From Myxococcales bacterium (lineage in GTDB: Bacteria; Myxococcota_A; Polyangia; Polyangiales; Polyangiaceae): 44,663 bases of DNA. Position 1 is the stretch's first letter, and the number at the start of each line of letters is the position of its first letter. Below, in pieces: positions 1 to 8,537 of this stretch. Below the pieces are notes generated by a model that did no database searches, had not been told where the DNA came from, and worked only from the letters and a program-made list of their open reading frames with translations. Position numbers and translations under genes: made by a program. The stretch covers positions 1 through 44,663 of the forward strand of contig SECP01000065.1 of assembly GCA_004193285.1 (NCBI GenBank), given 5' to 3'.

Positions 1-251
1 TCCCGGCTCCCCCAGCCGCCGCCACAAGCATCGGCTCTCGCCCCCGCCGCACGTCTATCGCGCCCCACCTGCCGCCGCACATCGCGCCGCGCGTCAATCT
101 CCAAGGCCACTCCCTCTATCTTTCCGTCCGCGCATCTCTCGCTCTCCCCGCCCGCTACCGGTGCCGCGTCGGGCTACGTTGCCTCGCTCCGGCGCGTTTG
201 CTGTATCCCGCTTCGCACCCATCGCGGGACCGGGACTTGCCGCGTCGGGAA
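1..251. other. Non-coding, pyrimidine-rich stretch before the repeat array
   Basis: No convincing gene is visible. The first 160 bases are rich in C and T on the plus strand and lack a codon-position GC pattern. From about 170 the sequence begins to resemble, weakly, the second half of the tandem repeat unit that follows (a shared 'cttcgcac' word), so this may be a decayed outer copy of the array. Whether a gene ends just left of the window cannot be seen. Confidence 0.5.
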
Positions 252-994
252 AGGTGCCTTCTCGGCGCCAACGGTTCTTCGGATCCGCGGATCCAAAGAA
301 CCGTAAGAGCGCTGGAGCGTGCCTCCCCCGACGACCGCGCGCCAACGTCGCGCTGCCAGCACCACTTCAGATTGCGGCGTCGCACTCAACGGTCGCTGCA
401 GCTGCGGCGTCGTCTCCTAAGGAAGGTGCCCTCTCGGGCCCGGATGGTCCTTCGGATCCGAAGAACGGATCGAGCCGAGGAGAGTGCCTCCCCGACGCCG
501 CGCAGCAGATGCCGCTTCGCCAGCAGAAGTCACGTTGCCGCTTCGCACTCAACGGTCGCTACAGCTGCGGCGTTGCCTTCTAAAAAGGAGGCGCCTTCTC
601 GGCGCGGATGGTCCTTCGGATCCGAAGAACGGTTCGAGCTGAGGAGAGTGCCTCCCCGACGCCGCGCGGCAGATGCCGCTTCGCCAGCAGGAGCTACGTT
701 GCCGCTTCGCACTCAACGGTCGCTGCAGCTGCGGCGTCGGCTTCCAAAAAGGAGGCGCCTTCTCGGCGCGGATGGTCCTTCGAATCCGAAGAACGGTTCG
801 AGCTGAGGAGAGTGCCTCCCCGACGCCGCGCGGCAGATGCGGCCTCGCCAGCAAAAGTCACGTTGCCGCTTCGCACTCAACGGTCGCTGCAGCTGCGGCG
901 TCGCCTTCTAAGGAAGGCGCCTTCTCGGCGCGGATGGTCCTTCGGATCCGAAGAAGGGTTCGAGCTGAGGAGAGTGCCTCCCGGAGGGCCACCT
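252..994. repeat. Tandem array of ~164-bp repeats, each with a GGATCC-centred palindrome
   Basis: About 4.5 copies of one unit begin at 252, 424, 589, 753 and 915, giving periods of 172, 165, 164 and 162 bp; the last copy is partial. Each unit opens with a 'ggcgccttctcgg' word and then carries a palindrome. CTTCGGATCCGAAG is perfect at 450-463, 614-627 and 940-953. One base is changed at 778-791. The first unit instead has a larger 34-bp imperfect inverted repeat at 271-304 holding two GGATCC sites. The unit continues through a 'gaggagagtgcctcccc' block and ends near 'aacggtcgctgcagctgcgg'. Period lengths are not consistently multiples of three and reading frames drift between copies, which argues against a protein repeat. 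Function is unknown; it could be a protein-binding array or a structured transcript. Confidence 0.85.
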
Positions 995-1023
995 TGAGAA
1001 AAAGCGGCTGTCGATGCGAACGC

Positions 1024-1044
1024 CGCCGCCCACACAGGGTGGCG
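1024..1044. other. Short hairpin between the two repeat arrays
   Basis: An 8-bp stem with one G-T wobble (CGCCGCCC paired with GGGTGGCG) encloses an ACACA loop. It lies between the 164-bp repeats and the 17-bp repeats. There is no T-run after it, so it is not a classical terminator. It could be a structural element of a leader or small RNA, or chance in GC-rich DNA. Confidence 0.3.
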
Positions 1045-1089
1045 CGGCAGTGGCAGAGAGTTGGCGAGCGGGTGTGCAGCGGCATAGTC

Positions 1090-1174
1090 GTGAGGAGCGC
1101 TGGTCGGTGAGGAGCGCTGGTCGGTGAGGAGCGCTGGTCGGTGAGGAGCGCTGGTCGGTGAGGAGCGCTGGTCG
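1090..1174. repeat. Five perfect tandem copies of a 17-bp repeat
   Basis: The unit GTGAGGAGCGCTGGTCG occurs five times without a mismatch (starts 1090, 1107, 1124, 1141, 1158) and is followed by a partial, diverged continuation. Each unit contains the palindrome AGCGCT. The array sits about 90 bp upstream of the kinase/sigma-54 activator gene, where iterated activator sites could lie. Perfect identity implies recent expansion, so copy number may vary between strains. There are no spacers, so this is not a CRISPR array. Confidence 0.9.
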
Positions 1175-1227
1175 CTGGAGAGAGCCGCGCGCTGGGGTGA
1201 GCAGCGAAGCAATGGGCGCCATCTGCG

Positions 1228-1256
1228 TTGACAGGTTATGATTCTACAGCCATATT
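1228..1256 (+). promoter_or_regulatory. Predicted sigma-70 promoter (TTGACA, 17 bp, CATATT)
   Basis: A perfect -35 hexamer TTGACA at 1228-1233 is followed, after exactly 17 bp, by CATATT at 1251-1256 (4 of 6 matches to TATAAT). Transcription would start at about 1262-1264, on or next to the ATG at 1264, so the message would be leaderless or nearly so. A second -10-like word, TATGAT, occurs at 1237-1242. The promoter also shows that the upstream TTG at 1228 is unlikely to be the translation start. Confidence 0.5.
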
Positions 1257-1263
1257 CGTGGGC

Positions 1264-4200
1264 ATGGGCGGGTCGGAGCAGTTGCCAACTTTGTTGCCGG
1301 TCCCAGGAGAGCCCCTACAACCGCTCAGGTTGTTGGGAGGCGGGGCGACGAGCCGAGTGCTGCTCGCTCAGCGCGGCGCGGCTCTCGTCGTGGTCAAGCT
1401 GGGGCGGGATCAAAGCCAGCGCCCTCGTTTCGCGGAGGAAGCGGAGCGGCTGTGCCTCGTCGACTCACCTTGGGTAGCCACGCTGTTGGACGTTGCGACG
1501 CTTTCAGCGGACGTGGTCGTCGCTGGTGACCGCTTCGAGCGCGGCGCGCCCCTGCTCGTCTTCGAATGGGAGGAGGGCGAAACGCTCGCTACGGTGGCCG
1601 CGCGTTCGCCAGCGGCCGGGCGGCGCGAGCTGGCGCTCCTGGTCGCTCGGGACGTGGGAGCGGCGTTGGCGGATCTGCACGGGGTTGGCTCGGCTCACGG
1701 CGACATCAAGCCGGAGAACATCGTGGTGACTCCGGTTGGCGCTCGGCTCATCGATTTTGGGCTTGCGGGGGACGCTTCGGCGGAAACCGCCAGTGGTGGC
1801 ACGCGGCGGTACCTCGCCCCCGAGGTCACGGCTGGCGGAGCTGGTGGCGACGGGCGGCGCCGCGATAGCTACGCACTGGGCGTCGTGTTGGGCGAGCTCC
1901 TGCAAGCGGACGATCCGCTAGGTGACGTTGCGCGGGCGCTCACCCAATCGTCGCCCGGTGCTCGCCCGTCTGCCGGCTGGGTGGAGCGCCGCGCGCTCGC
2001 CGCCGGCGCGGCCCCCGTCGCCGGAACCGCCGAGCGTGGTGAGCGTGCGGTCCGGCGTGCGTACCGCTTCGCGCAGCGGCGGGAGCTCGCCGAAGCGTCG
2101 CGCGCGGCTGAAGCAGAGTTAGCGGTAGGGCCTCGGGCTCGTGACGTGCTTTCGCCCGTATTGGCGCTGCTTCGCAAGGTTCGAGCCCTCCGTGGGAAGC
2201 CCAGCTCCGGAACCGCGCGCGTCGGCGAGCTGGACTCGCTGGGGCGCGCGCGATTCTTGGTGGCCTTGGTCGGGGTGGCTGCGTCTTCGTGGCCGGAGCT
2301 GGGGCTGGAGAGCGACGACGAGCTTTTGGAGCGGGCGGCGCACGCCCTCGTCGAACGCGCGCCGCACGCGCTCTCGTTCTTGCACTTCGAGTCGGGCGGC
2401 GCGGCGGACGCGCGCACGGTGGAGGAGCCGCTTGCGCTCGCGCTCGCGCTGCGCGATCCAGCCGTGAGCGACGTCACGGTGGACGCCGCAGAGCAGCTCG
2501 TCCGGCGCGGCACGGCCCCGGAGGGGCTGTTGCTGGAGCTTTCGCGGGTGCTGCGGCTGCGGGGCGAGGTCGGGCGCGCGGTGAGCTTGCTAGAAGCGGC
2601 GAGCTCCGCGGACGCTCGGGTGGAGCTGGCGGAGCTGTGGAGGCGCGCCGGTGATTTGCCGCGCGCGATGGCGCTCCTGGACTCGCTGCCCGGAGCAAGC
2701 CCGGTGTGCGAGGCTCGGGCCGCCGCGCTCCGGGCTCGCGCGGAGCTCGACGCCGGGCACTTGGCGGAAGCCGCCGAGCTGCTGCGTGGGCAGGCCCCGA
2801 CTCCGCAGGTGGAGGAGGTCTCGTCATTGCTCGCCCTGCGTGAGAGCCGGCATGCGGACGCGCGTCGGCACGCGCAGCGAGCACGGTTGTTGGCGCGTTC
2901 GGACGAGCAACGGGCGCGCGCAGAGTCGTTGTTCGGCATGCTTGCGCACGCGCTCGGGCAGCCGCAGGCGGCGCTTTCGGCGTTCCGGGTGTCGCGCGAG
3001 TTCGCGGCCCGCGCGGGAGCGGTCGTGGAAGAGGCGACGTATGCCACCGGCGTCGCGGCGGCGGCGGCGAGCGTCGGAGACTTGGGGGACGCTCTCGAGG
3101 CGGCCCGCCGGGCCCTGCTCCTGTTCGAACATTTGGGGCGAGGCGCGGATGCGGCGCGCGCCACGCTCTCGATCGCCGCCGCGTACGCCACCGCCGGCGC
3201 CAAGCTCGAGGCGCGAGACGCCGCGCAGGACGCGATCGCGCGGGCCAAAGCTTCGGCCGACCGCCGCTGCCGCGCCTACGCGCACTTCGTGCTCTGCGAC
3301 ATCGCCGATCGTGACACGGAAGCGCTCGAGCACGTGGAGCGAGCCCGCGCGCTCCTGGAGCCCGGAACCGACGACGCTCTGCGCTGCGCGGCTCGGCTCC
3401 TGGAACACGGCGCCGCGCTGCCGCTGGTACCGAACGACAGCGTCGCGCGGAGGGCGGACGTCGCCATCGACGCGCGCCTGGAGTGGTGGGGGGCTCGCGC
3501 TCGCCGGCTCATCGGGGGCCAGAGCGGCCAGAGCGGCGAGCGTGGGGAACGCGGCGAGCGTGGAGACGAGGTATTGGCGGAGCTTACCCGGCTGTCCCGC
3601 ACCGTGAGCCCGGTCGGAGTGCGCGGCCCCGCCCTCTTGGCAGGCGCGAAGTTGGCGGCACAGCTGGGCGACGGCGCCACTGCTCGCCACTTCACGGAAG
3701 CGGTCGCAGACGCGGCTCGCGAGCTGCTCCGGCGTACGCCCGAAGATCTGAAGCCCGCCGTCCTGGCGTTGCCCTGGCTCTCCGGTATCGGCGAAGGCGA
3801 GGGGAGCGCGCCCGGCTTCACTCCGGAGCAGATCTCGGACGTGGAGGCGCTCGTCCGAGCGCTCGGCCACCGGGAGCGTCTCCGCCCCCTGCTCGACCAA
3901 GTGCTGGACGCGCTGGTGCTTTGGACGGGAGTGGAGCGCGGGCTCTTGCTGCTGCGCGCTCCAAACGGGCATTTACGGCCGCGCGCGGCGCGGAACATCG
4001 GCAAGCACGATTTGTCGGGCGTGCAGCTGCAGCTCAGCACTTCGCTGGCGGAGCGCGCGCTCGCCGAAGGGCGCCCCGTGGTTGCGGTGGACGCGGCGGG
4101 CGATCTCCCGGAGGTGCACGAAAGCGTGCACGCCTTGAAGCTGCGGAGCGTGCTGGCGGTGCCGCTCGTGGCGCGCGGCGAGCCGCTCGGGGTCGTGTAC

Positions 4201-5388
4201 CTGGACGACCGGGCGCGACGCGGCGCTTTCGGTGCCCGCGAGCTTTCGTGGGTGCGGCTCGTCGCCACGCTGGCGGCGCTGGCGATCGCGGATGCCCGAG
4301 ATCAGCTGCTGCTACGGCGCGCCGCCCGTCGCGCGGAGCGCGCCTCGGCGCGGCTTCACGAAGAGCTCTCGCGGCGCGAGGCAGAGCTGGACGTCGCGGA
4401 GCGCGAGCTGTCTCGGGTAAAGAGCGCGCGAGAGACCCGCTTTTCGTACGATTCGATCATCGGCAAGAGCGAGGCGGTGCGCGGCATGCTGCGCATCGTG
4501 GATCGCGTGACCGCGACCGACGTGCCCGTGCTTCTGCTCGGTGAATCCGGCAGTGGCAAGGAGCTGGTAGCCCGCGCGATTCATCAAAATGGCGCGCGCT
4601 CCAAGGCGCCGTTCGTCTCCGAAAACTGCGCCGCGATCCCGGAGCCGCTGCTGGAGTCGACTCTGTTCGGCCACGTCCGTGGTGCGTTCACTGGCGCCCA
4701 GCGTGCCCGCGCGGGGTTGTTCGAGGTCGCCGATCGCGGCACGCTGTTTTTGGACGAGATCGGCGAGATGAGCCTCGGTATGCAGACCAAATTGCTCCGC
4801 GCACTCCAAGACGGCGAGGTGCGGCCGGTAGGCGCAGAGGCGACACGCCACGTGAACGTACGCGTGATCGGGGCGACCCACCGCGACCTCCCCGCGCTCG
4901 TCGCGGCGGGTAAGTTTCGGGAGGACCTGCTCTATCGATTGAACGTGATCAGCGTGCGGGTGCCGCCGCTGCGAGAGCGCTTCGGCGACGTCGCGCTGCT
5001 CGTTCAGCACTTCGCGAAGGTGCACGCGGGCGGACGGAAGACCACCTTCGAGCGCGCGGCGCTGGACGCCCTCGCCGCGTTTCCGTGGCCGGGCAACGTG
5101 CGGCAGCTGGAAAACGAGGTCCGGCGCGCGCTCGTCTTGGCGGACGACGTGGTGCGGCTCGAGCACCTGAGCCCGGACGTGATTCTCGCCGCGCGCCCGT
5201 CGCGCCCGGCCGAGGAGTTCGATCTGCGCGGGCGCGTGGATGCGCTGGAAGCAGACCTGGTCCGCGCTGCGCTCCGTCGCACGGATGGCAACCAGACGCG
5301 CGCCGCAGAGCTGCTCGGCCTCTCGCGGTTCGGTTTGCAAAAGATGATGAAGCGGCTCGAAATACGCCAAGAACGCCCGGATGCGTGA
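1264..5388 (+). CDS. Ser/Thr kinase - helical repeat - GAF - sigma-54 activator fusion protein
   Basis: A 1374-residue cytoplasmic signalling protein. Residues ~18-240 form a compact protein-kinase domain: a Gly-rich loop (LGGGATSRV), catalytic Lys in VVVK (~45), HGDIKPEN (~145-152, so Gly replaces the Arg of HRD), DFG (~164) and APE, but with a shortened C-lobe. Residues ~270-850 are Ala/Leu-rich helical pairs, TPR-like. A GAF-like domain spans ~865-1015, then a short coiled coil. The sigma-54 AAA+ module runs from ~1062: Walker A GESGSGKE (~1093), GAFTGA (~1140) and Walker B FLDEIGE (~1161). A Fis-type helix-turn-helix closes the protein. An intact GAFTGA means it can contact sigma-54. The ATG at 1264 is chosen because the longer TTG start coincides with a -35 box. 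It probably activates sigma-54 promoters after ligand sensing or partner binding; the signal is unknown. A collagen-like Gly-X-Y run lies at 3517-3567. Confidence 0.93.
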   Translation: MGGSEQLPTLLPVPGEPLQPLRLLGGGATSRVLLAQRGAALVVVKLGRDQSQRPRFAEEAERLCLVDSPWVATLLDVATLSADVVVAGDRFERGAPLLVFEWEEGETLATVAARSPAAGRRELALLVARDVGAALADLHGVGSAHGDIKPENIVVTPVGARLIDFGLAGDASAETASGGTRRYLAPEVTAGGAGGDGRRRDSYALGVVLGELLQADDPLGDVARALTQSSPGARPSAGWVERRALAAGAAPVAGTAERGERAVRRAYRFAQRRELAEASRAAEAELAVGPRARDVLSPVLALLRKVRALRGKPSSGTARVGELDSLGRARFLVALVGVAASSWPELGLESDDELLERAAHALVERAPHALSFLHFESGGAADARTVEEPLALALALRDPAVSDVTVDAAEQLVRRGTAPEGLLLELSRVLRLRGEVGRAVSLLEAASSADARVELAELWRRAGDLPRAMALLDSLPGASPVCEARAAALRARAELDAGHLAEAAELLRGQAPTPQVEEVSSLLALRESRHADARRHAQRARLLARSDEQRARAESLFGMLAHALGQPQAALSAFRVSREFAARAGAVVEEATYATGVAAAAASVGDLGDALEAARRALLLFEHLGRGADAARATLSIAAAYATAGAKLEARDAAQDAIARAKASADRRCRAYAHFVLCDIADRDTEALEHVERARALLEPGTDDALRCAARLLEHGAALPLVPNDSVARRADVAIDARLEWWGARARRLIGGQSGQSGERGERGERGDEVLAELTRLSRTVSPVGVRGPALLAGAKLAAQLGDGATARHFTEAVADAARELLRRTPEDLKPAVLALPWLSGIGEGEGSAPGFTPEQISDVEALVRALGHRERLRPLLDQVLDALVLWTGVERGLLLLRAPNGHLRPRAARNIGKHDLSGVQLQLSTSLAERALAEGRPVVAVDAAGDLPEVHESVHALKLRSVLAVPLVARGEPLGVVYLDDRARRGAFGARELSWVRLVATLAALAIADARDQLLLRRAARRAERASARLHEELSRREAELDVAERELSRVKSARETRFSYDSIIGKSEAVRGMLRIVDRVTATDVPVLLLGESGSGKELVARAIHQNGARSKAPFVSENCAAIPEPLLESTLFGHVRGAFTGAQRARAGLFEVADRGTLFLDEIGEMSLGMQTKLLRALQDGEVRPVGAEATRHVNVRVIGATHRDLPALVAAGKFREDLLYRLNVISVRVPPLRERFGDVALLVQHFAKVHAGGRKTTFERAALDALAAFPWPGNVRQLENEVRRALVLADDVVRLEHLSPDVILAARPSRPAEEFDLRGRVDALEADLVRAALRRTDGNQTRAAELLGLSRFGLQKMMKRLEIRQERPDA

Positions 5389-5441
5389 GGGCGCCTGCAA
5401 ATGGTTGTCCCCGTGGCCGGATTCGGCTAGCGAAGCGCTCG

Positions 5442-6260
5442 ATGTCTGAGCGGCTTCGCCCGATCCTGAAGTGGGCGGGTGGAAAGCGTAGCTTGGCCGA
5501 GCGGATCCTGAAGGAGCTGCCCGCGCAAATCGAGACGTACTACGAGCCGTTCGTCGGTGGTGCGGCCGTGTTCTTGGCGCTCGCCGAGCAGAAGCGCTTC
5601 AAGCGCGCGGTCATCACCGACAAGAATCGTGAGCTCATCAACCTGTATACGGTCGTGCGCGACGACCTCGGCAAGCTGCTCAAGAAGCTGGAGGCGCTGC
5701 AAGAGCGCACGAGCGAGGACGAGTACTACGAGATCCGCGCCGAGAAGGGGGGCACGAAGATCGAGCGCGCCGCCCGCCTCATTTACCTGAACAAGACGGG
5801 CTATAACGGCCTGTATCGCGTGAACTCCAAGGGCGGCTTCAACGTGCCGTACGGTCGCTACAAGCGGCCGCGCATCTACGACCCCGAGCGGCTCGCGCTC
5901 GCCGCCCAATACTTGACGGACGTCTCCATCGAGGTCGCTGACTTCGAGGACGCGTGCAGCAAGGCCCAGCGCGGAGACGCGGTGTACCTGGACCCTCCCT
6001 ACCTGCCCTTGTCCAAGACCTCGAGCTTCTCCGCCTACCACTCGGAGGCGTTCGGGCTGCCGGAGCACCAGCGGCTCGCGAAGGTCTTCGACAAGCTCCT
6101 CAAGCGCGGCGTCGCGGCCGTGCTGTCGAACTCCGCCACGCCGGAGACGCGCGACCTGTACCGCAAATTCAAATGCTCGGACGTCGCGGTGCGCCGCCCG
6201 ATCAACTCGGTTGCCTCGCGCCGGGGAGCGGTGAGCGAGCTGCTCGTGGTCGCGAAGTAG
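5442..6260 (+). CDS. dam: Dam-type DNA adenine N6-methyltransferase (D12 class)
   Basis: A 272-residue methyltransferase that should methylate adenine in DNA using S-adenosylmethionine. Visible motifs are KWAGGK (residues 10-15), the SAM-binding PFVGGAAVF segment, and the catalytic DPPY (184-187) followed by SSFSAYH. These define the D12 class that includes Dam and M.DpnII, so GATC is the likely target by family. The ATG at 5442 is chosen because homology begins there. The same frame is open upstream, but that stretch overlaps the activator gene in another frame. It lies 53 bp after the sigma-54 activator on the same strand and may be co-transcribed. No restriction endonuclease or mutH is next to it, so it looks like a solitary, regulatory or repair methylase. 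Its stop codon is one base from the convergent sthA stop. Confidence 0.93.
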   Translation: MSERLRPILKWAGGKRSLAERILKELPAQIETYYEPFVGGAAVFLALAEQKRFKRAVITDKNRELINLYTVVRDDLGKLLKKLEALQERTSEDEYYEIRAEKGGTKIERAARLIYLNKTGYNGLYRVNSKGGFNVPYGRYKRPRIYDPERLALAAQYLTDVSIEVADFEDACSKAQRGDAVYLDPPYLPLSKTSSFSAYHSEAFGLPEHQRLAKVFDKLLKRGVAAVLSNSATPETRDLYRKFKCSDVAVRRPINSVASRRGAVSELLVVAK

Positions 6261-6261
6261 C

Positions 6262-7677
6262 CTACTCGGCCGCGACCGGCTTGGCGCTGCGGGCGCGCTG
6301 CTGCTTCAGCAAGTCGAAGGCGGCGACGCGGTACGCTTCGGCAAACGTAGGAAAGTTGAAGACGGTGTCGATGAAGGTCTCGAAGCCGAGCCCGGCGATG
6401 ATCGCCATCTGCCCGATGTGGACCAGCTCCGTAGCGCTCTCACCAGCGGCGTGAGCGCCGAGCACGATCCCCGTCTGTGGGTGGACCACGAGCTTGAGCA
6501 GGCCGTTCTCCGCAGCCGAGATCTGGCCGCGCGCGACCTCCTCGAACTTGGCGCGACCGACGAGCGCGTCGCCATAGCGCTCGCGCACCTGCTGCTCGGT
6601 GAGCCCGACACTGCCAAGCTCCGGGATCGTGTAGATACCGGCCGGCGCCAAGTCTCCCTGTTGCCCGAGCCCGAGGCCGAGCGCGTGACACGCCGCGCGC
6701 CGCCCTTGCTCCATCGAGGTGGAGGCGAGCGCGGGCGGGCCGATCACGTCGCCCGCGGCGTAGATGTTGGGCGCGGTGGTGCGTAAGTTCGCGTCGACCT
6801 GAATCAGTCCTCGCGGCGTCACCTTCACGCCGGCGGCCTCCAAGCCGAGACCAGCCACCGGCGCGACGCGGCCCAACGCGCAAAACAGCTTCTCGCTCCG
6901 AAGGACCTCGCCACCCTCGAGGCGAGTCTCCACGCTCGAAAGGCCGTCGTACACCACGTTTTGTAGGCTGCGCTTGCCTAAGAAGTCGCCGCCGGCCTGG
7001 CGCAGCTCGGTCAGAAAATGCTCGACCAGCTCCTGGTCCATGAAACCGAGCGGGCGCTCGCCCTTATCCACGATGGTGACCTGCACGCCGAGGGCGGCGA
7101 AAATCGAGGCGTACTCGCAGGCGATGACTCCCGCGCCGAGCACGACGAGCGACTGAGGCAGATAGGAGAGCGAGAGCAGCGAGTCACTATCCAGGATGTG
7201 CTCGTGGTCCACCGGCACGTTGTCCGGCGTGCGCGGCGAGGAGCCAGCCGCGATCACGACGTAGCGCGACGTCACCTGCCGCTTGCTGCCATCCAGCAGC
7301 GTGATCTCTACTCGCTCCGGCGAGACGAAGCGCGCCACGCCTTGCTGAAGCTCGATGCCGTTGCGCGAAAGCTGCGCCTCCATGTAGCGCTCGTGGGCGG
7401 AGACGACCTCTTCCTTCCGCTCCATCAGGCTGCTCACCTGCAGGTGAGCTGGCATCTCCACGTCCATGACGTGCGCGGTGAGCTTGCGAAATTTCCCGAG
7501 CGAAAGCGCGGTTTCGCGCAAAGTCTTGCTGGGGATGGTGCCGTAGCGGACGCACGCGCCGCCCGCGCTCTTGGCCCGCTCGATGAGCAGCACGCGCGCG
7601 CCGGCCTTGGCACCCTGGACGGCCGCTTTTTGACCGGCGGGACCGCCCCCGATCACGACCAGGTCGTAATCGCTCAA
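6262..7677 (-). CDS. sthA: Soluble (Si-specific) pyridine nucleotide transhydrogenase
   Basis: A 471-residue FAD flavoprotein that interconverts NADPH and NADH to balance the two cofactor pools in the cytoplasm. The N-terminal FAD motif GGGPAG (10-15), the family segment CVRYGTIPSK (42-51), the NAD(P)-binding VVLGAGVIACEYAS segment, the second FAD motif around NIYAAGD and a C-terminal dimerisation domain are all present. Only one Cys stands where dihydrolipoamide dehydrogenases have a CxxxxC disulfide, which is typical of SthA and argues against a lipoamide dehydrogenase. The TTG start at 7677 overlaps the TGA stop of the upstream HDOD gene (TTGA), implying translational coupling. Confidence 0.92.
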   Translation of the reverse strand: MSDYDLVVIGGGPAGQKAAVQGAKAGARVLLIERAKSAGGACVRYGTIPSKTLRETALSLGKFRKLTAHVMDVEMPAHLQVSSLMERKEEVVSAHERYMEAQLSRNGIELQQGVARFVSPERVEITLLDGSKRQVTSRYVVIAAGSSPRTPDNVPVDHEHILDSDSLLSLSYLPQSLVVLGAGVIACEYASIFAALGVQVTIVDKGERPLGFMDQELVEHFLTELRQAGGDFLGKRSLQNVVYDGLSSVETRLEGGEVLRSEKLFCALGRVAPVAGLGLEAAGVKVTPRGLIQVDANLRTTAPNIYAAGDVIGPPALASTSMEQGRRAACHALGLGLGQQGDLAPAGIYTIPELGSVGLTEQQVRERYGDALVGRAKFEEVARGQISAAENGLLKLVVHPQTGIVLGAHAAGESATELVHIGQMAIIAGLGFETFIDTVFNFPTFAEAYRVAAFDLLKQQRARSAKPVAAE

Positions 7678-8537
7678 GAGAGCACCGCGGCGGCTTGCCG
7701 GATGGACTCGGCCTTGGCGAGCACCTTGTCGAGCACCTCTGGGTAGAGCTCGAGCGGCGCCAGCGCGGGGTGCTTGCGCAGCTCGGCTTCCGGCATTCGC
7801 TCCGGCTCGAAGGCGAAGCGCGCCATCTCGTCCGCGAGCGCGGTGATACGCACGCTGTTGATGTGCGCGTCCGGCGGCGTGAGCGAGTGATGATGCCGGA
7901 TCGACATCTCGACCGCCTCCGGCAGACCCCACGAATCCGCCAAGGTCCCGCCCACGTCCGTGTGCACGTCGCCGGTGGCGGCGATCACGGCCGCGGGCGC
8001 CACGTTCAGCTTTTGTTCGTGGAGGATCTGGACCAGCGCCTGCAAGATCACGGGCCGGCCCACGTCGTGCAAGAGGCCGCACATGAACGCGTCCTCCACG
8101 TTGCGTCGCGTCGCCCGGGCGATCTCCTGCGCGAACATGGCCGCGCTGACCGAGTGCTGAAACAGCGCGGTCACCTCCGCCTCGAAGCCCTTGAGCTTGA
8201 ATACGCCGACCCTAAACGCGATCGCGAGGGCAATCTCGCGGATCTTCTGCACGCCGAGGCGCGCCACCGCTTGCTGCAGCGAGACGATTTGAGTCCGCCC
8301 GCTGTAGAGTGGCGAAGAAACGACGCGCAGCACGTGGGCAGCCATCGCCTGGTCTTTGCGCAGGAGCTCCGCGATGACTCGCGAGTCCGTGCTCTCCTGG
8401 GCGGCGACGTTCGTCACCTCCATCGCCACGCCGGGCAGGAGCGGCAAGTCGACTCTGCCCTGCGCTACGCGCCAGTTGAGCTCGTCGAGCACCGCTTGAG
8501 GAACCGTCGCATGAATCAGTCGCGCCGCATCTGCCAT
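7674..8537 (-). CDS. HDOD-domain protein
   Basis: A 287-residue protein built almost entirely of an HDOD domain, a non-catalytic relative of HD phosphohydrolases used in bacterial signalling. The segment LPLLPGVAMEVTNVAAQ, the stretch LRKDQAMAAHVLRVVSSPLYSG and a later LLHDVG are characteristic. The ATG at 8537 is preferred over a GTG 12 codons upstream because a GAGG lies about 9 bases before it. It is first in a two-gene unit with sthA (4-bp overlap). The biochemical role cannot be told from sequence; HDOD proteins often act as scaffolds in motility, competence or second-messenger circuits. Confidence 0.85.
   Translation of the reverse strand: MADAARLIHATVPQAVLDELNWRVAQGRVDLPLLPGVAMEVTNVAAQESTDSRVIAELLRKDQAMAAHVLRVVSSPLYSGRTQIVSLQQAVARLGVQKIREIALAIAFRVGVFKLKGFEAEVTALFQHSVSAAMFAQEIARATRRNVEDAFMCGLLHDVGRPVILQALVQILHEQKLNVAPAAVIAATGDVHTDVGGTLADSWGLPEAVEMSIRHHHSLTPPDAHINSVRITALADEMARFAFEPERMPEAELRKHPALAPLELYPEVLDKVLAKAESIRQAAAVLS

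Noticed and set aside
161..1110. Several overlapping open frames (up to ~200 residues) across the repeat array
   Set aside because: They arise because the repeat is GC-rich and lacks stops; the frame shifts between units, no start has a ribosome-binding site, and the amino-acid strings resemble no fold.
1090..1174. CRISPR array
   Set aside because: The 17-bp units are directly adjacent with no spacers, and no cas gene is present.
1228..1263. TTG at 1228 as the start of the activator
   Set aside because: It coincides with a perfect TTGACA -35 box with a properly spaced -10, and the ATG at 1264 precedes the conserved domains.
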